From assembly GCA_963791905.1 (NCBI GenBank), contig CAWBTX010000005.1, positions 992,001 to 1,056,000 of the forward strand: 64,000 bases of DNA, given 5' to 3'. Below, in pieces: positions 52,543-60,976 of the stretch; position 1 is the first letter of the stretch; every line of letters starts with the position of its first letter. This DNA comes from Gaiellasilicea sp963791905. GTDB taxonomy: Bacteria; Actinomycetota; Thermoleophilia; Gaiellales; Gaiellaceae. The notes beneath the pieces are model-generated. The model saw nothing but the letters and a program-made list of their open reading frames with translations, searched no databases and was not told the origin of the DNA. A program made the translations under genes and the position numbers.

Positions 52543-52601
52543 GCGGTTAGTCACCCTTCTCGGGGTTGACAACGGCCGCCGGCCGGCCGATGGCTGGGAC
52601 G

Positions 52602-54083
52602 ATGAGCAGCGATCCGGCCGCACTGCGCCCGCCTGACGGCGCGCTCCCCGAGCATCGCCCGCACCGTCCAGGAGCGCCTCGACCGGGAGGCAGCGCCGCT
52701 GACCCTCCTGTGCGTCGTCACGGCGCTCGCGCTCATCATGCTGCCGCACCAGCTTCTGCTGGACGGCTGGCTCACCCTCGTCACCGGGAGGGAGGTGGTC
52801 TCGAACGGCCTCCCGACGGTCGACACGCTGACAGTCTGGACGCAGGGCGTGGCCTGGATCGATCAGCAATGGCTCGCCCAGGCTGCGTTCTACGGCCTCT
52901 GGGCGCTCGGTGGGATCAAGCTCGTGATGCTCGGCCAGGTCGTGCTCGTCGCGGCGACCGTCGCTCTCGCCCTGGTCGGCGCCCGCCGGCTCGGCGGCTC
53001 GCCGCGCAACGTCGCGCTGGTCGGAGCCGTCGCCGTGCTGGTCGCCCCGTGGGCGATCCAGATGCGCACGCAGTCGCTCGTGATGCCCCTCTTCGTCGTC
53101 GTGCTCTGGCTCCTCGCCGACGACAGCAGGACCCCCTCGCGCCGCGTGTTCCTCGTGTTCCCGCTCCTCGCGCTCTGGGCGAACCTCCACGGGACGGTCG
53201 TGCTCGCCGCCCTCTTCGTGGCGCTTCGGGGCGTCACGTATCGTCGTCTCCGCGGACTCGCGGAGGCAGCGAGGTTGGCTGCCGCGGAGCCTGTTGCTCA
53301 TGCTCGCGCCGTTCGCGTGCGTGCTCGTGTCGCCGTACGGGCTCGAGCTCGTCGGCTACTACCGGCGTCTCTTCCTCAACTCCGAGCTCCACGAGATCGC
53401 GCCGGAGTGGGCCGCGAGCACGCCGACCGCGTGGACGGTGCCGTTCTACCTCCTCGCGGGCGGCGTCGCTCTGGCTCCTGGCACGACGGCGCTCGCGGCT
53501 GACGTCGTTCGAGCAGGCGGCTCTCGTGGCCTCCATCGCCGCCGGTGCGCTGGCGCTCCGGAGCCTGATGTGGTTCGCGCTCGCCGCCACGCTGTTCGTG
53601 CCGAGGCTGCTCGACGACAAGCCAACCTGTCACGCCCCGGGCCGTGCCCGCAGGCTCGGACTCGTGGCCGCGCTGGCGACGGTTGTGCTCTGGACGGGGA
53701 TGGTGGTGAGCCAGCCCGCGAGCTGGTTCACGAGCTCCTGGCCGGACCGAGCCGCCGATCGCGTCGGCACGCTCGCGGCCGAGCGGCCCGACTCGAGGAT
53801 CTTCAGCGACGGCCGCTTCGCCAGCTGGCTGCTGTGGGTGCGGCCAGAGCTCGCCGGGCGCGTGTCGCACGACGTGCGCTGGGAGCTCCACACGCGGGCT
53901 CAGCTCCAGGCCGTGATCCGCCTCGACGACCACGCGCCCGGCTGGCGCCGGACCGTCGCGGGCCACGACATCCTGGTGCTGGACAGCCGCACACATGAGC
54001 CCGCGATCGAGCAGCTCGAGCGCGATGCCCGCTTCGATGTCGTGTACAGCGACGCGCGGGTCGTCGTGTTCGCTCGTCGCTGA
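52602..54083 (+). CDS. Multi-span membrane protein, GT-C glycosyltransferase-like (frameshifted)
   Basis: About 490 aa if slips near 52630, 53270 and 53515 are corrected. After a short cytosolic start, segments include MLPHQLLLDGWLTLVTGREV, GLPTVDTLTVWTQGVAWIDQQWLAQ, several hydrophobic helices (LVGAVAVLVAPWAIQM, LVFPLLALWANLHGTVVL, APFACVLVSPYGLELVGYY) and a soluble C-terminal tail (RIFSDGRFASWLLW, VAGHDILVLDSR). The Asp-bearing first loop and layout resemble GT-C enzymes that use lipid-linked sugars. ATG 52602 is tentative; ATG 52738 is possible. It separates pdxS from pdxT. Confidence 0.65.
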   Translation: MSSDPAALRPPDGALPEHRPHRPGAPRPGGSAADPPVRRHGARAHHAAAPASAGRLAHPRHREGGGLERPPDGRHADSLDAGRGLDRSAMARPGCVLRPLGARWDQARDARPGRARRGDRRSRPGRRPPARRLAAQRRAGRSRRRAGRPVGDPDAHAVARDAPLRRRALAPRRRQQDPLAPRVPRVPAPRALGEPPRDGRARRPLRGASGRHVSSSPRTRGGSEVGCRGACCSCSRRSRACSCRRTGSSSSATTGVSSSTPSSTRSRRSGPRARRPRGRCRSTSSRAASLWLLARRRSRLTSFEQAALVASIAAGALALRSLMWFALAATLFVPRLLDDKPTCHAPGRARRLGLVAALATVVLWTGMVVSQPASWFTSSWPDRAADRVGTLAAERPDSRIFSDGRFASWLLWVRPELAGRVSHDVRWELHTRAQLQAVIRLDDHAPGWRRTVAGHDILVLDSRTHEPAIEQLERDARFDVVYSDARVVVFARR

Positions 54084-54111
54084 GCCTCGCGGCCACCGCG
54101 GAACGCGGCCC

Positions 54112-54117
54112 TACAAT
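54112..54117 (+). promoter_or_regulatory. Candidate leaderless -10 box TACAAT for pdxT
   Basis: TACAAT, 7 nt, ATG 54125. It gives pdxT and yebC their own promoter, separate from pdxS. Confidence 0.55.
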
Positions 54118-54124
54118 CACGGTC

Positions 54125-54679
54125 ATGAAGATCGGTGTTCTCGCCCTGCAGGGGAACTTCCGCGAGCACGCGGGCATGCTGCGCCGCCTCGGCGCCGAGG
54201 TCGTCGAGGTCCGGCTGCCGGAGGAGCTCGACGGCCTCGACGGGCTCGTCGTACCGGGCGGCGAGTCGACTGCGATCACGCGCCTGATGCGGCTCTACGG
54301 CCTCGACGAGGCGCTGCGCCGGTTCGCAGCACCGATCTTCGGCACGTGCGCAGGGATGATCCTGCTCGACCGGGCCCACCTCGCCCTCGCCGACCTCGAG
54401 GTCGACCGGAACGGATACGGCCGCCAGGTGGCGAGCTTCGAGGCCGACCTCGCCCTCCACGGCGAAGAGCGGCCGCTGCGTGGCGTCTTCATCCGCGCGC
54501 CGCGCGTGGCCGACTGGGGAGAAGACGTCGAGGTGCTCGCGACCCATGACGGCGAGCCCGTCCTTCTGCGCGACGGGCGTATCCTCGTGGCGTCGTTCCA
54601 TCCCGAGCTGACGGACGACACGCGCGTGCACGAGCGGTTCCTGGAGCTGATCAGGGAGGAGATGCATGTCGGGGCATAG
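54125..54679 (+). CDS. pdxT: Pyridoxal 5'-phosphate synthase glutaminase subunit PdxT
   Basis: Predicted 184 aa class I amidotransferase that feeds ammonia to PdxS. Marks: GVLALQGNFREH, VPGGEST, the nucleophile Cys in FGTCAGMILL, NGYGRQVASFE, VFIRAPRV and the His-x-Glu in SFHPEL. Overlaps yebC by 14 bp. Confidence 0.97.
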   Translation: MKIGVLALQGNFREHAGMLRRLGAEVVEVRLPEELDGLDGLVVPGGESTAITRLMRLYGLDEALRRFAAPIFGTCAGMILLDRAHLALADLEVDRNGYGRQVASFEADLALHGEERPLRGVFIRAPRVADWGEDVEVLATHDGEPVLLRDGRILVASFHPELTDDTRVHERFLELIREEMHVGA

Positions 54680-55421
54680 CAAGTGGTCGTCGATCAAGCA
54701 CAAGAAAGGCGCCGCCGACGCGAAGCGCGGGCAGCTCTTCTCGAAGCTGTCGCGCGCGATCATGGTCGCGGCGAGGGAGGGCGGTCCGGATCCGGCGGCC
54801 AACCTCGCGCTCCAGAACGCCGTCGAGAAGGCCCGCAGTTACTCGATGCCGAAGGACAACATCGAGCGCGCGATTGCGAAGGGCTCCGGCGCCGAGGCGG
54901 ACGGCGCGGCGTTCGAGACTGTTGTCTACGAGGGTTACGGCCCCGACGGCGTCGCAGTGCTCGTCGAGGCCCTGACGGACAACCGCAACCGGACGGCCTC
55001 GGACGTCCGGCATCTCTTCTCGAAGAACGGCGGCAATCTCGGCACGACCGGCGCGGTCGCGTGGCTGTTCGAGCGACGCGGCGTGGTCGTCGTCGACGCG
55101 GAGACGACCGATGAGGACGAGCTCGTACTCGCCGCCGCCGACGGTGGCGCGGACGACGTCGAACGCGACGGCTCGGTCTTCCAGGTGTCGACGCCGCCGG
55201 AGGCCCTGGCGGCCGTGCGCACCTCGATCGAGGCGGCCGGCATCGCGATCTCGTCGGCTGAGCTCTCGATGCTGCCGAAGACGACGGTCGAGGTCGCCGA
55301 GGAGGCCTCCGCCAAGAAGCTGATGCGCCTGATCGACGCCCTGGAGGAGAACGACGACGTCCAGGACGTCTGGTCGAACTTCGACATCCCCGAGCGCATC
55401 CTGGAAGCCGTCGCCACGTAG
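54666..55421 (+). CDS. yebC: YebC/PmpR family protein
   Basis: Predicted 251 aa, three-domain YebC fold. Marks: MSGHSKWSSIKHKKGAADAK, RGQLFSKLSRAIMVAAREGG, MPKDNIERAIAKGSG, YEGYGPDGVAVLVEALTDN, NLGTTGAVAWLFERRG. YebC proteins were long called transcription regulators; recent work on some members supports a role in relieving ribosome stalls at proline runs. It is the usual neighbour of ruvC. Confidence 0.96.
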   Translation: MSGHSKWSSIKHKKGAADAKRGQLFSKLSRAIMVAAREGGPDPAANLALQNAVEKARSYSMPKDNIERAIAKGSGAEADGAAFETVVYEGYGPDGVAVLVEALTDNRNRTASDVRHLFSKNGGNLGTTGAVAWLFERRGVVVVDAETTDEDELVLAAADGGADDVERDGSVFQVSTPPEALAAVRTSIEAAGIAISSAELSMLPKTTVEVAEEASAKKLMRLIDALEENDDVQDVWSNFDIPERILEAVAT

Positions 55422-55538
55422 GGCAAGTTCACTCGTTCGGGGACGCGGGGAGAGGCTCCCGGCGGCCGATCAACCTTCCAGACGCATCAACCGCTTTCGA
55501 CCGGCGCCGGCGGCGGCGTCGGCTCAGGGAGGTCCTTC

Positions 55539-56837
55539 GTGCTCGCCAAGTCCCCAGTCGTCCGTCGCCCGAGAGGGCTCGCTGCCGAAGGCGGCCAGGC
55601 CATCGTGCTCGTGGTCATCTCGCTGGTGGTCCTGCTCGGCATGGCTGCGCTCGTCATCGACCTCGGGTACGCGTACTACACGCACCGGTCGCTACAGGCA
55701 TCCGCCGACGCCGCCGCCCTCGCCGGCGCGCAGGAGCTGCCGGACGCGAGCGCGGCCGTGGCGGTCGCGCGCCAGTACACCGCCGAGTCAGGCTCGAAGA
55801 ACAGCCGCCCCGACATCGACGGCGTGACGACCACGATCAGCACGAAGTGCATCACCTCCATCCCCGGTTGCGACCCGGTGAACGCGGTCGTGGTCGTCGA
55901 GCGTGCGCCGACGAAGACGTTTTTCGCCGGGGTACTCGGCATCGACGCGTTCAACGTCAGGGCGACCTCGACCGCGTGCTCGCCGTGCGGCGTGCGCCCC
56001 CTCGACATCATGATGGTGCTCGACCGGACCGGCTCGATGTGCCTCAAGTCCGACGGCAGCAACGATCCGGCCTGCACCGACCTCGAAAACGCCCGCCAGG
56101 GCCTCAAGACGTTCCTCGGCTTCCTCGACCCCACGACCCAGTGGGTCGGGTACGCCGTCCTCCCGCCGATCCCGTCCGGCGGCGACGCGTGCACCGCGCC
56201 CGTGCACCACAGCAACTCAGCGGCGAACACCGCGTACAGGACGAACTCCAAGTACCTGGTCGTCGGGCTGTCCGACGACTACTCGGACAAGGGCAAGCTC
56301 GTCAGCTCTCCCCTCGTCGACGCGATCAACTGCACGAAGGGGAACGGCTACACGGCGTACGCGACTGCGCTCGAGAAGGCGCAGAAGGAACTCGAGGACC
56401 ACGGCCGCCCTGACGTCCGGGACATCATCGTCTTCCTCTCGGACGGCGCGGCCAACATCGGGCCCTCCGACCTCCCGCTCACGTCCGACTACCGGAGGCG
56501 GCCGTGCCGCCAAGGCGTGAACTCGGCGGCAGCGATCAAGGCGAAGGGCACTCTCATCTATTCCATCGGCTACGACCTGAACGCCCTGGGCGGAGGCGCC
56601 AACGTGTGCCAGACGACGGCGTCGAGTGGCGCGCCGGGCAACGCCGAGAGCCCGGCGATCACCGCGTATTCGGCGCTGCAGCAGATCGCGTCGCCCGGCA
56701 CGGCCTCGGCGCCGTGCTACCCCACGTGCGGCTTCTACGACAAGCCGTCGCCCGGCCAGCTGAAGACGATCTTCACCGAGATCGCGGCCGACCTGCAGAA
56801 GGGGTCGGCGGCGCTGATCGACAACGACAGGTCATAA
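55539..56837 (+). CDS. TadG-like protein with von Willebrand A domain
   Basis: Predicted 432 aa. GTG follows GGAGG. TadG/Pilus-assembly N-terminus: EGGQAIVLVVISLVVLLGMAALVIDLGYAYYTHRSLQASADAAALAGA. The VWA domain starts near 150 with MIDAS DRTGS; FLSDGAANIG and ITAYSALQQIAS follow. Many Cys in the mature part may form disulfides. TadG is a minor pilus component; here it is 4 kb away from the pilus operon, wedged between yebC and ruvC. Confidence 0.87.
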   Translation: MLAKSPVVRRPRGLAAEGGQAIVLVVISLVVLLGMAALVIDLGYAYYTHRSLQASADAAALAGAQELPDASAAVAVARQYTAESGSKNSRPDIDGVTTTISTKCITSIPGCDPVNAVVVVERAPTKTFFAGVLGIDAFNVRATSTACSPCGVRPLDIMMVLDRTGSMCLKSDGSNDPACTDLENARQGLKTFLGFLDPTTQWVGYAVLPPIPSGGDACTAPVHHSNSAANTAYRTNSKYLVVGLSDDYSDKGKLVSSPLVDAINCTKGNGYTAYATALEKAQKELEDHGRPDVRDIIVFLSDGAANIGPSDLPLTSDYRRRPCRQGVNSAAAIKAKGTLIYSIGYDLNALGGGANVCQTTASSGAPGNAESPAITAYSALQQIASPGTASAPCYPTCGFYDKPSPGQLKTIFTEIAADLQKGSAALIDNDRS

Positions 56838-56843
56838 CAGCCC

Positions 56844-56871
56844 CGGCGCGGCCGCCCCGGCGGCCGCGCCG
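56844..56871 (+). terminator. Hairpin terminator after tadG-like gene
   Basis: CGGCGCGGCCG / CGGCCGCGCCG (11 bp) with loop CCCCGG, 6 bp after the stop. Confidence 0.65.
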
Positions 56872-56891
56872 ACATCGTCCGACCGCCTGCC

Positions 56892-56897
56892 TAACCT
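56892..56897 (+). promoter_or_regulatory. Candidate leaderless -10 box TAACCT for ruvC
   Basis: TAACCT, 6 nt, GTG 56904; no ribosome binding site. Confidence 0.5.
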
Positions 56898-56903
56898 CTT
56901 CGC

Positions 56904-57392
56904 GTGAGGGTTCTCGGCATCGACCCAGGGACGGCTGCGTGCGGATACGGGATCGTGGAGGCAAACGACGGGCGTGTCAGGTGCATCGACTTCGGCTGGT
57001 GGCAGACCGAGGCGGGGGAACGCCCGGAGCGACGCCTCAAGACGATCTTCGAACGGGTGCAGGAGCTCCTTGCGGCGCACGCGCCGGACGCCGTCGCGCT
57101 GGAAGAGTCCTTCGTCGGAGCAGACGCCCGCATCGCGCTCTCCGTCGGGCAGGCGCGCGGCGCCGTGCTGGTCGCCGCCGCGTGCGCCGGCGTTGAGTGC
57201 AACGAGTACGCGCCGGCGCGTGTGAAGCAGACTGTTTGCGGCTACGGACGCGCCGAGAAGGCCCAGATGCAGCGCATGGTCCGCTCGATCCTCGCGCTCG
57301 ACGCGCTGCCGACGCCGAACCACGCCGCTGACGCGCTCGCCGTCGCGATCTGCCACGCGCTCGCCTCGCCGCTGCTGAGGGTCGCCGGTTGA
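56904..57392 (+). CDS. ruvC: Holliday junction endonuclease RuvC
   Basis: Predicted 162 aa. Cuts four-way junctions after RuvAB has moved them. Acidic site: Asp in VLGIDPGTAACGYG, Glu in VALEESFVG, Asp pair in PNHAADALAVAI. RNase H-like fold, complete length. First of the ruvC-ruvA-ruvB set. Confidence 0.97.
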   Translation: MRVLGIDPGTAACGYGIVEANDGRVRCIDFGWWQTEAGERPERRLKTIFERVQELLAAHAPDAVALEESFVGADARIALSVGQARGAVLVAAACAGVECNEYAPARVKQTVCGYGRAEKAQMQRMVRSILALDALPTPNHAADALAVAICHALASPLLRVAG

Positions 57393-57402
57393 GGGGCGCA
57401 GC

Positions 57403-57966
57403 ATGATCTCGAGGCTGCGCGGGCTTCCGGTCGCGCGCTCGTCAGAGGGCCTCGTGCTCGACGTGCACGGCGTCGGCTACCTCGTCGCGGCCTCGGCCGC
57501 GGCGCTGCGCAAGTCAGCCGTGGGCGAAGGGGAGGTGACGGTCGAGACGTACCTGCACGTCCGCGACGACGCGCTCCAGCTCTACGGGTTCGCGGACGCC
57601 GCCGAGCGAGAGCTGTTCACGCAGCTCCTGACCGTCGCGGGCGTCGGGCCGAAGGTCGCGCTCGCGGTCGTGTCGGGCTCCCGGGTGGGGGAGCTGCGGC
57701 GCGCGATCGCGCTCGAGGACGTGGCGCGGTTCCAGGCGATCCCCGGCATCGGCAAGAAGACGGCGGAGCGGATCGTGCTCGAGCTCAAGGGCAAGGCCTC
57801 CGATGCTGAAGCATCGGAGGTTAGGCCCGACGGATCGGTCACGGCCCGCGACGCACTCGTCGAGCTCGGCTACACGCTGCTCGAGGCCGAGGAGGTGCTC
57901 GCGAGCGTCGATCCCGAACTGCCGGCGGAGGAACGGGTGCGGCTGGCGTTGAAAGCGGCGGCATGA
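57403..57966 (+). CDS. ruvA: Holliday junction DNA-binding protein RuvA
   Basis: Predicted 187 aa. OB fold at the N-terminus (MISRLRGLPVARSSEGLVLDVHGVGYLV), tandem HhH motifs (LLTVAGVGPKVALAVV; FQAIPGIGKKTAERIVLELKGK) and the C-terminal RuvB-binding helical part. Forms the tetramer that holds the junction open. Stop overlaps ruvB by 4 bp. A small inverted repeat (CCTCCGATGCT / AGCATCGGAGG, near 57797-57821) lies inside the linker between HhH and the C-terminal domain. Confidence 0.97.
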   Translation: MISRLRGLPVARSSEGLVLDVHGVGYLVAASAAALRKSAVGEGEVTVETYLHVRDDALQLYGFADAAERELFTQLLTVAGVGPKVALAVVSGSRVGELRRAIALEDVARFQAIPGIGKKTAERIVLELKGKASDAEASEVRPDGSVTARDALVELGYTLLEAEEVLASVDPELPAEERVRLALKAAA

Positions 57967-58982
57967 CCAGAGGCGGCCTTCTAAGCCCCATCCTCGAAGA
58001 GGATGGGGCCGCCGAGCGCTCGCTCCGGCCGCGCCGGCTCGACGACTTCGTCGGCCAGGAGAGCGTCAAGGAGCAGCTCGCGATCGCGCTCACGGCCGCG
58101 AAGGCGCGCGACGAGCCGCTCGACCATGTGCTCCTGGTCGGGCCGCCCGGGCTCGGCAAGACGACGCTGGCGCAGATCGTCCGCGAGGAGCTCGACGTCG
58201 GCATCCGCACGGTGGCGGGGCCGGCGCTCGAGCGCAAGGGCGACATGGCGGCGATCCTGACCGCGCTCGAGGCGCGCGACGTGCTCTTCGTCGACGAGAT
58301 CCACCGCGTCAACCGGGCGATCGAGGAGATCCTGTACCCGGCGCTCGAGGACTTCAGGCTCGACATCGTGGTCGGCCAGGGCCCGGCCGCGAGAACGCTC
58401 ACGCTGGACCTGCCGCCCTTCACGCTGGTCGGCGCGACGACGCGCACGGGCCTCTTGACGACCCCGCTGCGCGACCGCTTCGGGATGACGTTCAGGCTCG
58501 GGTACTACGACACGGAGCAGCTCACGGCGATCGTGCGGCGGTCGGCGGGGATCCTCGGCGTCGAGATCGAGGACGACGCGGCAGGGGAGATCGCGCGCCG
58601 CTCGCGCGGGACGCCCCGCATCGCGAACCGCATCCTGCGGCGCGTGCGCGACGTCGCGGAGGTACGTCACGACGGTGCGGTCTCGAGCGAGATCGCCCAG
58701 GAGGCGCTCGAGCTGCTCGAGGTCGACGCCGAAGGGCTCGAGGGCACCGACCGCGAGCTGCTGGCAGCGATCGCGCACAAGTTCGAGGGCGGCCCGGTCG
58801 GCCTCTCGACGCTGGCGGTCACGCTCGGCGAGGAGCCGGACACGATCGAGGACGTCTACGAGCCGTACTTGCTCCAGCTCGGCTTCCTGCAGCGCACGCC
58901 GCGCGGCCGCGTGATCACGAAGCTCGGGCGGGCGCACATCAATGCGCCGACGCCTCCAGAGCCGCGCCTGTTCGGCGAGTAA
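57963..58982 (+). CDS. ruvB: Holliday junction helicase motor RuvB
   Basis: Predicted 339 aa AAA+ ATPase that drives branch migration. Marks: LRPRRLDDFVGQESVKEQL, Walker A GPPGLGKTTLA, Walker B VLFVDEIHRVN, sensor 1 LVGATTRTGLL, sensor 2 RGTPRIANRILRR, C-terminal winged helix (GGPVGLSTLAVTLGEE). Like ruvA it contains a short inverted repeat near its 5' end (CCCCATCCTCTTCGAGGATGGGG-like, around 57987-58009). Confidence 0.97.
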   Translation: MTRGGLLSPILEEDGAAERSLRPRRLDDFVGQESVKEQLAIALTAAKARDEPLDHVLLVGPPGLGKTTLAQIVREELDVGIRTVAGPALERKGDMAAILTALEARDVLFVDEIHRVNRAIEEILYPALEDFRLDIVVGQGPAARTLTLDLPPFTLVGATTRTGLLTTPLRDRFGMTFRLGYYDTEQLTAIVRRSAGILGVEIEDDAAGEIARRSRGTPRIANRILRRVRDVAEVRHDGAVSSEIAQEALELLEVDAEGLEGTDRELLAAIAHKFEGGPVGLSTLAVTLGEEPDTIEDVYEPYLLQLGFLQRTPRGRVITKLGRAHINAPTPPEPRLFGE

Positions 58983-59003
58983 GGGCGGCTTGCTGGCGGG
59001 CGC

Positions 59004-59009
59004 TACGCT
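59004..59009 (+). promoter_or_regulatory. Candidate leaderless -10 box TACGCT
   Basis: TACGCT, 6 nt, ATG 59016 of the HelD-like gene. Confidence 0.5.
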
Positions 59010-59015
59010 CGCTTG

Positions 59016-60965
59016 ATGGCCCATCCGGAGCTCGAGACCGAGCAGCGCTACTTCGACCACGCGTACGAGTGCCTCGAGCGCATGCGCGAGGTCGTCGCAC
59101 GGGCGGCGACGGCGACCGACCAGGAGGTCGCGGCGCTCGCGCTCGAGGCGTGGAGCGCCCGACGGCTCGCGACCTACGAGGACGCCGAGCGCGGCCTTCT
59201 CTTCGGCCGGCTCGACTTCGAGGAGGTCGAGCGGCCGCTCTACGTCGGCCGCCGCTGGGTCCACGACGACGACCGCGAGCAGGTGGTCGTCAACTGGCAG
59301 GCGCCGGCCGCGCGCCCCTTCTACACCGCGACGCCGGTCGACCCGCAGCGCGTCACGCTCCGCCGCCGCTTCCGCACGCAGGGCCGGCGGCTGCTCGACA
59401 TCGCGGACGAGGCGCTCGACGGGACGACCCTCGACGGCGCGAGCGTCGGCGACTTCCTCCTCGAGGAGCTCGAGCGGAGCCGCGAGTCGCGCATGCGCGA
59501 CATCGTCGCGACGATCCAGGCCGACCAGTACCGGCTCATCACCCGCGAGCCCGACCGACCGCTCGTCATCCAGGGAGGGCCGGGAACCGGCAAGACGGCC
59601 GTCGGGCTCCACCGCGCGTCGTGGCTCCTCTACACGTTCCGCGAGCGGCTCTCGCGGGTCCGCGTGCTCGTCGTCGGGCCGAACCGGACGTTCATGGAGT
59701 ACGTCTCGCACGTGCTGCCCGCGCTCGGCGAGAACGCGGTCGAGCAGCGTGCCGTCTCGGAGCTCGTGGACGGGGTCGAGGTGACGCTGCAGGATCCGCT
59801 GGAGGTCGCCCGGTTGAAGGCCGAGCCGGTGCTGGCCGAGGTGGTGCGGCGGGCCGCGGAGCTGCGCGTCGCGGGCGAGCCGGGCGAGGTGCTCCTCCGC
59901 CTCGAGGGCGAGTACATCCGGGTACGGGCGCGCGAGGCCCGTGAGCTCCTCGACGAGGTGCGCGAGGAGCACGGGACGACCGCGGCGGCCCGGGAGCGCT
60001 TCCGCATGGGGCTCGTGCGGCGCTTCTACGCCGCCTACGGCCAGACGCTCGGCGGGGGAGCAATCCGCGACGGCGAGGAGATCGAGAAGGCGCTGCGCGC
60101 CGGGGGCTACCTCAACCACGTGGTCGAGCAGGCATGGCCGGCCGTCTCGCCGGAGAAGCTCGTGCGCGCGCTTTACACGACGCCGGCCTTCCTCGCGGAG
60201 GCCGCTGACGGGTTGCTCTCGGCCGACGAGCAGCGCTTCCTGCGCCGTCGGGGCAGCGGCTGGAGCGACGCCGACGTACCGCTCCTCGACGAGGCGCATG
60301 CTCTGGTCGGCGAGCCGGCGCGGACCTACGGCCACGTGATCGTGGACGAGGCCCAGGATCTGACCCCGATGCAGCTGCGCATGGTCGCCCGCCGCGCGCG
60401 GGAAGGGTCGCTGACTGCCCTCGGCGACGTCGCGCAGGGCACGGGGCCCGTCGTCTACGCGAACTGGCAGGACGTGCTGCGTCACCTGCCGCGCGGCGAC
60501 GAGGCCGAGGTCGAGGAGCTCCGTCATGCCTACCGCGTCCCGCGCGAGATCATGGACCTCGCGCTGCCCCTGCTCGACCACATCGCGCCGAACGTCGAGC
60601 GGCCGCTGGCCTACCGGACGGGCGCGGCGGCGCCGGACATCCGTCGCGTGCCAGAAGACGCGCTGCTGCAGGAGGCCTACCGCGAGGCCGCGCGACTGGC
60701 GCGGGAGGAGGGCCTCGTCGCGCTGATCGTCCCGGACGAGCTCGCCGAGCCGGCGCTCGCGGACGTCGACGCCTACGAGGGCGTTCCGCTCCTGACGCCG
60801 CGCCAGGCGAAGGGCCTCGAGTTCGATCACGTGATCGTGGTCGAGCCCGCACTGATCGCCGACCGCGAGCAGGGCCTCCGGCACCTGTATGTGTCGCTGA
60901 CCCGGCCGACCAAGACACTCGTCGTCCTCCACGCACGCCCGCTCCCGGACGAGCTCGCGGCGTAG
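59016..60965 (+). CDS. HelD/UvrD-like superfamily 1 helicase
   Basis: Predicted 649 aa. Domain order: N-terminal helical arm (EQRYFDHAYECLERMREVV), a small beta region (GRLDFEEVERPLYVGRRWVHDD), Walker A GGPGTGKTAVGLH, an inserted helical domain, Walker B HVIVDEAQDLTPMQL, then EELRHAYRVPREI and the C-terminal LTPRQAKGLEFDHVIVVEP and HLYVSLTRPTKTLV motifs. This layout is that of HelD proteins, which bind RNA polymerase and release it from stalled complexes, and not of processive UvrD. The start is ATG 59016; TTG 59013 is also in frame. Confidence 0.9.
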   Translation: MAHPELETEQRYFDHAYECLERMREVVARAATATDQEVAALALEAWSARRLATYEDAERGLLFGRLDFEEVERPLYVGRRWVHDDDREQVVVNWQAPAARPFYTATPVDPQRVTLRRRFRTQGRRLLDIADEALDGTTLDGASVGDFLLEELERSRESRMRDIVATIQADQYRLITREPDRPLVIQGGPGTGKTAVGLHRASWLLYTFRERLSRVRVLVVGPNRTFMEYVSHVLPALGENAVEQRAVSELVDGVEVTLQDPLEVARLKAEPVLAEVVRRAAELRVAGEPGEVLLRLEGEYIRVRAREARELLDEVREEHGTTAAARERFRMGLVRRFYAAYGQTLGGGAIRDGEEIEKALRAGGYLNHVVEQAWPAVSPEKLVRALYTTPAFLAEAADGLLSADEQRFLRRRGSGWSDADVPLLDEAHALVGEPARTYGHVIVDEAQDLTPMQLRMVARRAREGSLTALGDVAQGTGPVVYANWQDVLRHLPRGDEAEVEELRHAYRVPREIMDLALPLLDHIAPNVERPLAYRTGAAAPDIRRVPEDALLQEAYREAARLAREEGLVALIVPDELAEPALADVDAYEGVPLLTPRQAKGLEFDHVIVVEPALIADREQGLRHLYVSLTRPTKTLVVLHARPLPDELAA

Positions 60966-60968
60966 AGT
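60963..60968 (+). promoter_or_regulatory. Candidate leaderless -10 box TAGAGT
   Basis: TAGAGT overlaps the HelD stop codon; 8 nt later comes ATG 60977. Confidence 0.4.
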
Positions 60969-60976
60969 CCGCGCCG

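Noticed and set aside
57222..57240. AGACTGTTTGC in ruvC as another AACAGTCTGTT palindrome
   Set aside because: Only one half of the palindrome is present and it encodes conserved RuvC residues (VKQTVCGYG).
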